Positions 8,134-15,114 of a DNA stretch of 63,093 nucleotides are shown piece by piece; the first letter of the stretch is position 1, and the number at the start of each line of letters is the position of its first letter. This DNA is from Gordonia sihwensis NBRC 108236 (GTDB taxonomy: Bacteria; Actinomycetota; Actinomycetes; Mycobacteriales; Mycobacteriaceae). Made by a program: the position numbers and the translations under genes. Below the pieces are notes generated by a model, which did not search any database, was not told where the DNA came from, and was given only the letters and a program-made list of their open reading frames with translations. The DNA is taken from the NCBI RefSeq assembly GCF_000333035.1, contig NZ_BANU01000034.1, positions 1-63,093 of the forward strand. Direction: 5' to 3'.

Positions 8134-9495
8134 CTATAGGCTGAGGCCGTCGTCGGGTTGGTCCAACTCGTGTCCGACGATGTCCTCGCGGGCGGCGTGC
8201 TGCTCGCGTCGGAGGTCGTTCAACCAGCTGTGCTCCTTGGACTCGGCTGGTGTGTCGGGTGCTTCGACGGTCTGTCCGTCGCCCTTGCGGCCTTCAGCTG
8301 CGGCGTCGGCCACGCGGTCGGCGGCGTCGCGGTCGCGCGCTTCTCTTGCCGACTCGACGCCGAGTACATCGGAGACCGTCTGGTCGATCGCCTCAATGTC
8401 CGGCGCGAATGCGTCCGTGACGGCACCCGTGAGGGATTCGCCCTTGGTCTTGGTCATTTCGTTGAGGACGCCCTGGAGGAAGTCGTGTGAGTCGGGTGCG
8501 GTCATGGTTGTGTCCTTCTCCGTTGTCGATGGTGATGGGTGGACGTGCAGTGCTTGCTGGCGTTTGGTTTCGGTGGCGTGTGCGGCAGCTGCCCGCCAGG
8601 CCGCAGCGGTCTCATCTACGTGGGCATCGGCTGCCGCACGGGCTTGATCAGCCTGGATAGCTGTGCCCTGCTCCAGGGTCTTCCCGAGTTTCGACCACGA
8701 CAGGTCGCGCGCGAGTTTGGATGCGGCGTGCCAGATCGGTTCGCCATCTGCGTCGACTCCGGCCGCGATGCTGTACCCGTTCATCCGGCCGGTCTTGGCT
8801 TCGTTGGCTCGGTATTGGACGCCGAGACTGTCGAGTTCGGCCTCGAATGCTGCGCGGCCAAGGCCTGCTGACGCGTCGCGCGCGGCCCGCACGAGCGCGG
8901 CGATCTTCGTACGCGGAGGAGTCTCCCCCGTGCGCATTGCGCGCGCCGAATCCGCCGTGGTGACGCGCTCGTGCATCGACGGCCGGTCGGGATTGTGGCC
9001 GGGCATCGGAACAGTCGCGAGTCCGTGATCGACCTCGATCGACCGCAGCGCCTTCATGATCTTGGCGTAGTCCCAAGACAGTTTTGCGACGTGCGCGCCG
9101 TCGAAAGTCACCCGCGACAGCGCGATGTGGATGTGGTCGTCGGCGTGCCTGACAGCTACCCACGGGTAGTCTTCGCCGATGCCGAGCGTGCCCATGACGC
9201 GTTCGGCGATGACTCTCCACTCTCCATCGGAGAGCGTCCGGTCGTTGACGTCGGCGCGAATCGGCAGGTGGTAGACACCCTTCTCAAGCTTATCTCGCTG
9301 CCGGATGACGCGGTCGAGCGCTGGTCCCCACTCGCCGGATTCGCTGCGCTCCACGGTCACTGAGCCCCCGATGACGACACCGCCCGCGAATGTCTTACCC
9401 CTCCGCTTGTAGGTGTGTTCGTTTCGCCGTCCGGGCCCGTGAAGGTACCGTGCGAGACCTCGTGCACTGCTGCCGCGACTGGCCTTAGCGATCAC
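8134..9495 (-). CDS. HUH relaxase / mobilisation nuclease
   Basis: A 453-residue relaxase. The likely role is to nick the origin of transfer and lead the strand to the coupling ATPase. The metal-binding HUH motif is RHADDHIHIALSRV near residues 116-129 (H117, H121, H123). A candidate catalytic tyrosine is Y17 in GLARYLHG. A Ser/Lys-rich region follows, and the C-terminal third is helical and acidic. The arrangement, an N-terminal relaxase domain of about 250 residues with MobC upstream, fits the MOBP group. Its ATG overlaps the mobC stop (ATGA), so translation is coupled. An intact frame and conserved histidines suggest it is functional. Confidence 0.85.
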   Translation of the reverse strand: MIAKASRGSSARGLARYLHGPGRRNEHTYKRRGKTFAGGVVIGGSVTVERSESGEWGPALDRVIRQRDKLEKGVYHLPIRADVNDRTLSDGEWRVIAERVMGTLGIGEDYPWVAVRHADDHIHIALSRVTFDGAHVAKLSWDYAKIMKALRSIEVDHGLATVPMPGHNPDRPSMHERVTTADSARAMRTGETPPRTKIAALVRAARDASAGLGRAAFEAELDSLGVQYRANEAKTGRMNGYSIAAGVDADGEPIWHAASKLARDLSWSKLGKTLEQGTAIQADQARAAADAHVDETAAAWRAAAAHATETKRQQALHVHPSPSTTEKDTTMTAPDSHDFLQGVLNEMTKTKGESLTGAVTDAFAPDIEAIDQTVSDVLGVESAREARDRDAADRVADAAAEGRKGDGQTVEAPDTPAESKEHSWLNDLRREQHAAREDIVGHELDQPDDGLSL

Positions 9496-9932
9496 GCTCG
9501 CTCCGCGTTCGTCAGTGCCTCGACGGCGTTTCGAACAGCGTCCGCGTGCGCGTCAATGGTGTCGGCATGACGTTCAAGCCATCTCGCCCACTCACCTTGC
9601 GGATCACCACCAGGGGTGTTCAGGGCGCGGGTGCATTGGTTCAGGTTGACGCCGACGCGGACCAGTTCACGCACCGCGCGGCGCAGTTCGAAGACCTCGA
9701 CTGAGTCAGTAGCGTGTGCGGGTGTGGCGGCTTCGGTGCACGCATCACGCGGCGATCGTGCTTCACGGAGCAGTACAAGGCGCGCCCACGTCGCCAGTTC
9801 AGCACGGCCCGCGCCCGCCATCGCCGCACGAAGAGCGGCGTGCTCGGCGTCGGTGACGCGGAGCTGGAAGCGACGCGTCCGACGCACCGACGCGGCAGCG
9901 TCGGCCCCGGCGTGGGCGCGCTTAGCGTCCAC
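9492..9932 (-). CDS. mobC: MobC-like relaxosome accessory protein
   Basis: 146 residues from a GTG at 9932 preceded by a G-rich Shine-Dalgarno-like run; the frame stays open upstream to 10184, but that part overlaps the oriT-like repeats and lacks protein character. The core (RRTRRFQLRVTDAEHAALRAAM, then WARLVLLREA) is a ribbon-helix-helix-like segment. The C-terminal block LRRAVRELVRVGVNLNQCTRALNT matches the MobC signature (a region around GxNLNQ). MobC proteins bind oriT and help the relaxase open it. It overlaps the relaxase start by four bases and lies just downstream of a long inverted repeat. Confidence 0.8.
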   Translation of the reverse strand: MDAKRAHAGADAAASVRRTRRFQLRVTDAEHAALRAAMAGAGRAELATWARLVLLREARSPRDACTEAATPAHATDSVEVFELRRAVRELVRVGVNLNQCTRALNTPGGDPQGEWARWLERHADTIDAHADAVRNAVEALTNAERA

Positions 9933-10141
9933 GTCGCACCCCCCGTAGGGAGTCGGAGCGAGCGCAGCGAGTGGAGGCGACCGGAGGGCGAGCAGCCCGG
10001 AAGGCGCGTCGAGCCACGAGCGGAGCGATGTGGCGAGAGGCGTCTGTAGGGCATTGCTCGCTCTCCCGTCCCGCCCCAGCCCGAGCGTCAGATGAAATCC
10101 TGACGATGGCCGGGGTGGTGCCGCTGCGGGGCGGGAGCGTT

Positions 10142-10239
10142 CCGACCGGTCGGTTATGCCGTGCAGCGTCGGCGGCCCGTCCACGGAGCGCCAGCGGAGT
10201 GGCCGGCCGCCGACGCTCGCACGGCATAACCCCGGTCGG
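10142..10239. other. Candidate origin of transfer: long inverted repeat upstream of mobC
   Basis: GTTATGCCGTGCAGCGTCGG followed by CGGCC (10153-10177) pairs with 10205-10230 with one extra base in the right arm. The outer CCGACCGG at 10142-10149 pairs with CCGGTCGG at 10232-10239. The result is an almost continuous 33-36 bp stem with about 27 nt between the arms. It lies 210 bp upstream of mobC-relaxase, where oriT sites of mobilizable elements usually sit. The stretch 9933-10322 has no other convincing gene. The nick site was not identified. Confidence 0.5.
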
Positions 10240-10322
10240 GTGAGGGAGGCCGCCCAGCGGCCGACCGAATAGGGAGTGCCGCCGCGCCGACCATCCGACC
10301 GACGGTCGGACCCGCACGGCGG

Positions 10323-10730
10323 TCACGACCGCCTCCGCCCGGCTCGACGGCGGTCGCGTCGCAGCCGCGCTGCCTCGGCGTCGGCATCACGCCGCTCACC
10401 ATCGGCCGCACGCTTCGCCCGCGCGCACAGGGCGTGTGCGTATCGGTCCGCCGCGGGTCCGCTGTCCGCCACGGCGACCAGCCGCTGTCCCGGCGCAGTC
10501 GGCGCACCACACAGTCGGCACCGGCCGTCGGTCCAAAACTTGGCACGGAACCCGCTCGGCGGCCTCGGGTCAACATGCCGTCGCCCTCGCCGTTCGGTGT
10601 CCGGCACGACGGCGGCACCGGACACCCACGCCCGGAGGGTCAGGGGGTGGGTGCGGTGCACGAACGTCGCGGTACGGTCATGCAATCCCCGCGATCGTGC
10701 TCGGTCGATCAGAGCAGATTCAGAACTCAT
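10323..10730 (-). CDS. Small basic protein with a possible zinc site
   Basis: A 135-residue protein from an ATG at 10730 with GGAAA close upstream and GC-rich third positions through the frame. The central CRLCGAPTAPGQ and a later HALC suggest a four-ligand zinc site (Cys, Cys, His, Cys). The C-terminal 35 residues are extremely Arg/Ala/Asp-rich (helical, basic) and likely bind nucleic acid. It is the first minus-strand gene upstream of the oriT-like repeat and mobC. No family is recognised; a role in mobilisation or regulation is inferred from position. Confidence 0.5.
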   Translation of the reverse strand: MSSESALIDRARSRGLHDRTATFVHRTHPLTLRAWVSGAAVVPDTERRGRRHVDPRPPSGFRAKFWTDGRCRLCGAPTAPGQRLVAVADSGPAADRYAHALCARAKRAADGERRDADAEAARLRRDRRRAGRRRS

Positions 10731-11057
10731 TAGGGTTTCCTAACTATGCGGTGTGATTTGGGTGGCGGCGGTGGGCCGACCCCCCAAAGTGCCCGGCGAA
10801 TTCGCCCCGGATTTCGCCTGTCCGGGCCCACGCTTCATCGCCGCGGGTACCGGACCGGTCCGCGGGGGAGCGTCTTGGGAACCACCGTGCGACGCTGTAC
10901 GGGCGCTGTGGGTGGTGCGTGGTGGGGCCGCTGGTTACGGTCGGGCGGCCCGCCAGAACGACCAACTCCGGGCTAACCGGGGTGGTATGCGGGCCGCTGC
11001 GCGGCTATCATCGAGATCATCGAAATTTTTCCTTTGGTGGGAACGAAATTCGGTTGG

Positions 11058-11083
11058 CCCCGGCGTTGGCGCGCCGGGGTTTT
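11058..11083 (+). terminator. Intrinsic terminator without an obvious upstream gene
   Basis: CCCCGGCG at 11058-11065 pairs with CGCCGGGG at 11072-11079 and is followed by TTTTCTTT, a good plus-strand intrinsic terminator. The preceding 10731-11057 stretch has no convincing protein gene on the plus strand, so a short non-coding transcript may end here. On the other strand the excisionase-like gene ends only 4 bp away, at 11087, but that side lacks a T tract. Confidence 0.65.
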
Positions 11084-11086
11084 CTT

Positions 11087-11272
11087 TCATTGGGCGGCTG
11101 ACGCCGCCCACTGCTCAAGGTCTGCGGGTCGGTACAGCACCCGTCGTCCAACACGGACAACCGGGATCACGCCGTCGCGGACGAGCCGTCGCAGAGTGCG
11201 TTCGTGAATCGAAAGCGCTGCAGCGGCTGCCTGTGTTCCAAGGAGGATCGGCGGGGCGTCTAGCGAGGTCAT
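11087..11272 (-). CDS. Excisionase-like MerR-type helix-turn-helix protein
   Basis: 61 residues from an ATG at 11272; the frame extends further upstream but without protein character. The sequence PPILLGTQAAAAALSIHERTLRRLVRDGVIPVVRVGRRVLYRPADLEQW is the standard winged helix of the AlpA/Xis and MerR-like excisionase group: a DNA-reading helix with RTLRRLVRDG, a wing with RVGRR, and the closing ADLEQW. Such proteins sit next to integrases and direct excision or regulate transfer genes. It is divergent from the integrase, separated by 385 bp that should hold both promoters. Confidence 0.8.
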   Translation of the reverse strand: MTSLDAPPILLGTQAAAAALSIHERTLRRLVRDGVIPVVRVGRRVLYRPADLEQWAASAAQ

Positions 11273-11657
11273 GTGAACAACACTCCGGGCTCGGATAGCG
11301 TCCGTCAAGGAGTTGAAATCGCAGGCCAACGCCACGACGCGGCACCTCGGCCGACGAACCAAAGGCATCGAATCCGCCTGACACACAGCGTGTTACGTCC
11401 CTGACGCATGCCCAAGAGTTCTTTCTCAGACTCAGGTTTTGGACATCGCAGTGGGGCGGGTTCCGACGTCCAAAACGATTAGAATCGAACATAAGTTCAC
11501 ACACCTTTTGCGGCCTCTAAGTCCGTTATACGAAGTCCTATCGTTATCTAATCGTGATGCACTTGCTGGTGGCCTGAGGAGTTGTTCGCCGCTGTAGCCC
11601 GGCACTGCCCGGCAGCTCTACACGAACGATGTCGTCAATCGGTGCAACACTCGGCAC
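11273..11657. promoter_or_regulatory. Divergent integrase/excisionase control region
   Basis: This 385-bp gap between the divergent excisionase-like and integrase genes has no convincing protein. It is moderately AT-rich around 11440-11560 (TTATCTAATCG near 11540). It is expected to carry promoters for both genes and perhaps arm-type integrase sites, but I could not assign specific boxes. Confidence 0.35.
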
Positions 11658-12815
11658 ATGGCAAGACAGCAACTCCCACCCCAGATCACACTGAAGTACG
11701 TCAAAGATCGACGGACCAACAAGCAGGTACGCCGCTACGTGGTCGTCGTCGACACCGCACCTCCCGGCGTGCCCCGTAAGCAGGTGCGCAAGACCTTCCA
11801 TACCGAACGCGACGCCCGCACCTTCCTCGCGGAGACCCAAGCTGAGGTAGCCAAAGGTACCTATGTCGCGGCATCGTCAACCACAGTCCGACAGGCAGTC
11901 ACGGATTGGCTCGATACTCGACAAGTCCAGCCGACGACCCTCGCCTCGTACACGGTCGTGCTCCAAGCCCTAGCCGACGAACGCGGCGACGTGCCCCTGC
12001 AAAAGCTCAGCGAAGCGGACGTCGTCCGCACTGTGCGACGACTACGGGCCGGGGAATCGCCCGGACGTAAGGTGTGGAAGGCACGCAGCTGCAACTTGCT
12101 GCTGACGCTCACGAAGGCCGTCCTCGAATCGGAGAAACGACAGGGCAGGGTCGTCCGGAACGTTGCCGCCGATATCCGACCGATGGAGAAGGACGCGCAG
12201 ACCGCTAAGACCCTCACGCACGCACAGATGCTGACTGTCCTCGATCACAAGTGCCGCGATCAGCACCTGTGGACACTGGCGCTGCACGGTCTGAGGCGGG
12301 GCGAGATAGCAGGTCTGCGATGGGAGAACGTCGACCTGGACGGCAAGACCATCAGCATCGTCGAGACCCGTGTCGCCGTGGGTAAGGACGTACAAGTGTC
12401 AACGCCAAAGTCCAAGCAGTCACGGCGCACGCTCCCTCTCCCCGACGACGTCGTCGCCGTGCTGAAACGAGCACGGCGAAACCAGCGCGCCGAACGGCTC
12501 GCTGCGGGCGCGAAGTACGAGAGCGGCGCTTACGTCGCGTGCGATGAGCTCGGGGCCGCCTATCACCCGGACAAGTTGAGCCGTGACTGGCGCGCCATGC
12601 TCGCCGACCTCGACATCGGACGCGTGCGATTGCACGACGCGCGCCACACCTGCGGGACCCTGATGCACCTGCGCGGTGTCCCGATCACGGTAATCGCGGC
12701 CTGGCTCGGGCACTCGTCGGCGGCGTTCACGATGGCGACCTACACGCACTCACAAGATGAAGCGCTGAAGGCCGCCGGAGCGATGCTCACGGGACGAGTT
12801 TCGGAGAAGATGTGA
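11658..12815 (+). CDS. Tyrosine site-specific recombinase (integrase)
   Basis: 385 residues. It catalyses integration and, with the excisionase, excision of the element. An N-terminal AP2-like arm-binding region (residues 1-70) is followed by a SAM-like core-binding domain (about 75-175) and the catalytic domain. Visible catalytic residues are R213 in HGLRRGE, a Lys near 253, HDAR at 326-329, H352 in WLGHSS and the nucleophile Y362 in ATYTHSQ. Full length and an intact catalytic set suggest activity. The gene points at the 3' end of a tRNA 72 bp downstream, the usual target arrangement. A hairpin with a 19-nt loop lies between them. Confidence 0.9.
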   Translation: MARQQLPPQITLKYVKDRRTNKQVRRYVVVVDTAPPGVPRKQVRKTFHTERDARTFLAETQAEVAKGTYVAASSTTVRQAVTDWLDTRQVQPTTLASYTVVLQALADERGDVPLQKLSEADVVRTVRRLRAGESPGRKVWKARSCNLLLTLTKAVLESEKRQGRVVRNVAADIRPMEKDAQTAKTLTHAQMLTVLDHKCRDQHLWTLALHGLRRGEIAGLRWENVDLDGKTISIVETRVAVGKDVQVSTPKSKQSRRTLPLPDDVVAVLKRARRNQRAERLAAGAKYESGAYVACDELGAAYHPDKLSRDWRAMLADLDIGRVRLHDARHTCGTLMHLRGVPITVIAAWLGHSSAAFTMATYTHSQDEALKAAGAMLTGRVSEKM

Positions 12816-12840
12816 CTGCCTGTGATTGCCTAGAATCAAA

Positions 12841-12881
12841 GACGCAGGCCAGATCGTCAAAAAAGCGCCTTGACCTGCGTC
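12841..12881 (+). terminator. Inverted repeat between integrase and tRNA
   Basis: GACGCAGGCCA at 12841-12851 pairs with TGACCTGCGTC at 12871-12881 with one mismatch; the intervening 19 nt include AAAAAA. It ends integrase transcription or forms part of the attachment region. No T tract follows. Confidence 0.45.
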
Positions 12882-12887
12882 TATTCG

Positions 12888-12961
12888 TGGGGCGAGCGGG
12901 GCTCGAACCCGCGACCAGCTGATTATGAGTCAGCGGCTCTAACCGACTGAGCTATCGCCCC
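12888..12961 (-). tRNA. tRNA with CAU anticodon (elongator Met, or Ile2)
   Basis: Read on the minus strand, the 74-nt sequence folds as a cloverleaf. The acceptor GGGGCGA pairs with TCGCCCC before discriminator A. The D arm is GCTCAGTCGGTTAGAGC. The anticodon stem GCTGA/TCAGC holds the loop CTCATAA with anticodon CAU. The T arm is GCGGGTTCGAGCCCCGC. CCA is not encoded. CAU without initiator features means elongator Met, or Ile if the C is modified to lysidine; sequence alone does not decide. Its 3' end faces the integrase and is the likely attachment site. Confidence 0.9.
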
Positions 12962-12999
12962 TGAGCCGAATCGGCCCGAGGACAGAGATTACCCTCCGC

Positions 13000-15003
13000 C
13001 TACTTCTTGGTCTGCACCGCAGTGGCGGCGGGCCCGTCGTCGGAACCGATCCGCTTCACGTAGCTGTACATCGCCGTGAGCATCACGGCGAATACCACGA
13101 CGCCGATCACCTGCATCCAGTTGCCGAGTCCGTCGCCGACGATCGCCAGCGGCGAGTCGTCTCCGGTGCCGGCGACGATGCCGGCGAAGACGACGCCGTA
13201 GAGGCTCTCGCCGACGATCAGGCCGGTCGCGAGGAGCACGCCGAGCCGCTTCTTCCGTTCGCCGCCGATCGGGTCGCGCAGCGCCCACTTGTCGTACGCC
13301 AGACCGATGAAGGCACCGATCGGAATGATGAGCGTGAGCGACATCGGCAGGTACATGCCCATACCGACGGCCAGCGGTGGCAGCTTGAGGTTCGAGGTGG
13401 TCCTCTTGAGCACCTCGTCGACCACGATGACGCCGGCGCCGATCGCCGCGCCGAGGCCGATCAGGGCCCAGTTGAGGTCGCCGCCGAAGACGCCCTTCGC
13501 CAGTGTCGAGAGCAGTGCGGCCTGCGGGGCGGCCAGGGCGTTCTCCGTGGCGTTCGGGGCGCCCTGGAAACCGAAGGCGTTGTTCATCAGTCCCAGGATC
13601 GGCGGGATCACGGCGGATCCGAAGAGCACGCCGATGATGAGCGCGACCTGCTGCTTCCACGGCGTGGCGCCGACGAGTTGACCGGTCTTGAGATCCTGCA
13701 GGTTGTCGTTGGAGATGGTCGCGACACCGAACACCACCGACGAGGTGAACAGCGTGTACGCGATGAGCGCCTCGGTCTGACTCGTGCTGTCGGCGGGGCC
13801 GTGCGTCACCTTGATCAGCAGTGCCGCGCACAGGACCACCAGCACGCCGACACCGGAGATCGGGCTGTTCGACGATCCGATCAGGCCCGCCATGTATCCG
13901 CACACGGCGGCCACGACGAGGCCGATCACGAAGACGAAGATGATCGTGACGATCAGGATGCCGGTGGCACTCCCGACCAGCGCGGTCCCCTTCATGAAGT
14001 CCCAGAGCAGCCATCCGATCGGGATGAGCGCGACGATGATCGTCAGGCCGACGTACTGGATCGGGATGTCGCGTTCGGTCACGTCGACGCTCTCGCCCGA
14101 CCTGCGCTTGCGTGCGCTGGCCGCGGCCGCCACGATGCCGCGCAGGATCGGGCCGATGACGGTCAGCAGCGTCCACACGGCCGCGACCGCGATCGCGCCG
14201 GCTCCCACCATCCGCACGTCGGCGCTGAAGACGCTGTTCACACCGTCGAGCAGATCGCCGGAGGGAATGGCGTCCCATGTCCGCGTCGGAAGGATGACGA
14301 AGAAAGAGATCACCAGGCCGACGAGCATCGCGATACCGACCCCGATGCCGACCAGGTGGCCGACGCCGATCAGCGCCATCGACAGGCTGGCACCCACCAT
14401 CGTCGCGCCCGAGCCGACACGGAACGCGACCGCGACCTCGGAGGCGATCAGCTTCAGCGAACCGAGCAGGGAGAAGAACGCGGCGCCCACCGCACCGAGA
14501 ACGATCGCTCGCATACCGCCGCGGTTGGGGTCGACGGCGTCGGGGTCGCGCCCGGACGAGTCGCCGACCTTCAGGACCTCCGCGGCCGCCACTCCCTCGG
14601 GATACGGCAGATCAGAGCCGGTGACGAGCGCGCGCCGCAGCGGGATCGAGTACATGACGCCGAGGATGCCGCCGATCGCGCAGACCGCGACGGTCATCCA
14701 GTACGGAAAGCCGGTCCACCAGCCGATCATGATGAGGCCGGGCAGGACGAAGATGATGGCCGAGAGCGTGCCCGCCGCCGACGCGATGGTCTGCACGATG
14801 TTGTTCTCCACGATCGTGTGATCGCGGAAATAGCGCAGTACCGACATCGAGATGACCGCCGCCGGAATCGCTGTGGCGAACGTGAGACCGACCTTGAGTC
14901 CGAGGTAGACGTTGGCCGCGGTGAAGACCAGGGTGATGAGACCACCGAGGATCACGCCGCGAGTCGTCAGCTCGCGCACCGAGCTCCTCATCACCTGCGT
15001 CAT
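13000..15003 (-). CDS. OPT-family oligopeptide/metal-chelate transporter
   Basis: 667 residues with about 14-16 hydrophobic spans throughout, typical of the oligopeptide transporter (OPT) superfamily, which imports peptides or metal-siderophore-like chelates with protons. The N-terminal block ITLVFTAANVYLGLKVGLTFATAIPAAVIS and the later DLPYPEGVAAAEVLK are characteristic family motifs. A good Shine-Dalgarno (GGAAAGGG) precedes the ATG at 15003. It lies downstream of dnaG on the same strand, separated by 111 bp, so it may have its own promoter. The substrate cannot be told from sequence. Confidence 0.85.
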   Translation of the reverse strand: MTQVMRSSVRELTTRGVILGGLITLVFTAANVYLGLKVGLTFATAIPAAVISMSVLRYFRDHTIVENNIVQTIASAAGTLSAIIFVLPGLIMIGWWTGFPYWMTVAVCAIGGILGVMYSIPLRRALVTGSDLPYPEGVAAAEVLKVGDSSGRDPDAVDPNRGGMRAIVLGAVGAAFFSLLGSLKLIASEVAVAFRVGSGATMVGASLSMALIGVGHLVGIGVGIAMLVGLVISFFVILPTRTWDAIPSGDLLDGVNSVFSADVRMVGAGAIAVAAVWTLLTVIGPILRGIVAAAASARKRRSGESVDVTERDIPIQYVGLTIIVALIPIGWLLWDFMKGTALVGSATGILIVTIIFVFVIGLVVAAVCGYMAGLIGSSNSPISGVGVLVVLCAALLIKVTHGPADSTSQTEALIAYTLFTSSVVFGVATISNDNLQDLKTGQLVGATPWKQQVALIIGVLFGSAVIPPILGLMNNAFGFQGAPNATENALAAPQAALLSTLAKGVFGGDLNWALIGLGAAIGAGVIVVDEVLKRTTSNLKLPPLAVGMGMYLPMSLTLIIPIGAFIGLAYDKWALRDPIGGERKKRLGVLLATGLIVGESLYGVVFAGIVAGTGDDSPLAIVGDGLGNWMQVIGVVVFAVMLTAMYSYVKRIGSDDGPAATAVQTKK

Positions 15004-15114
15004 GCGCTTACCCTTTCCGCCGGGACGAGGGCGTCCGTCAGCAGAGAATCACCTTACGACGCACCGCAGACGATGCTGGGGAGAACCCGCCGATGGACAC
15101 CGCCGCCGAACCGC

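Larger units (their letters stand above)
1..12910. mobile_element. Integrated mobilizable element at a tRNA(CAU) gene, right part
   Basis: The stretch left of the tRNA holds a coherent mobile-element gene set: tyrosine integrase next to the tRNA 3' end, an excisionase-like HTH protein, MobC and relaxase, a KfrA-like protein and a VirD4-type coupling ATPase. The integrase lies directly against the 3' end of the tRNA (which is on the minus strand), the usual layout for tRNA-targeted integrative elements. No type IV secretion channel genes (VirB4, VirB6 and so on) are visible, so it is better called mobilizable than self-transmissible. A damaged restriction gene is the likely cargo. The left attachment site was not found, so the left end is probably before base 1. 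The exact right boundary inside the tRNA 3' end is inferred. Confidence 0.75.

Noticed and set aside
10753..11298. A 181-codon plus-strand frame across the terminator at 11058-11083
   Set aside because: It would read through an intrinsic terminator and overlap the excisionase-like gene in antisense, with no protein character.
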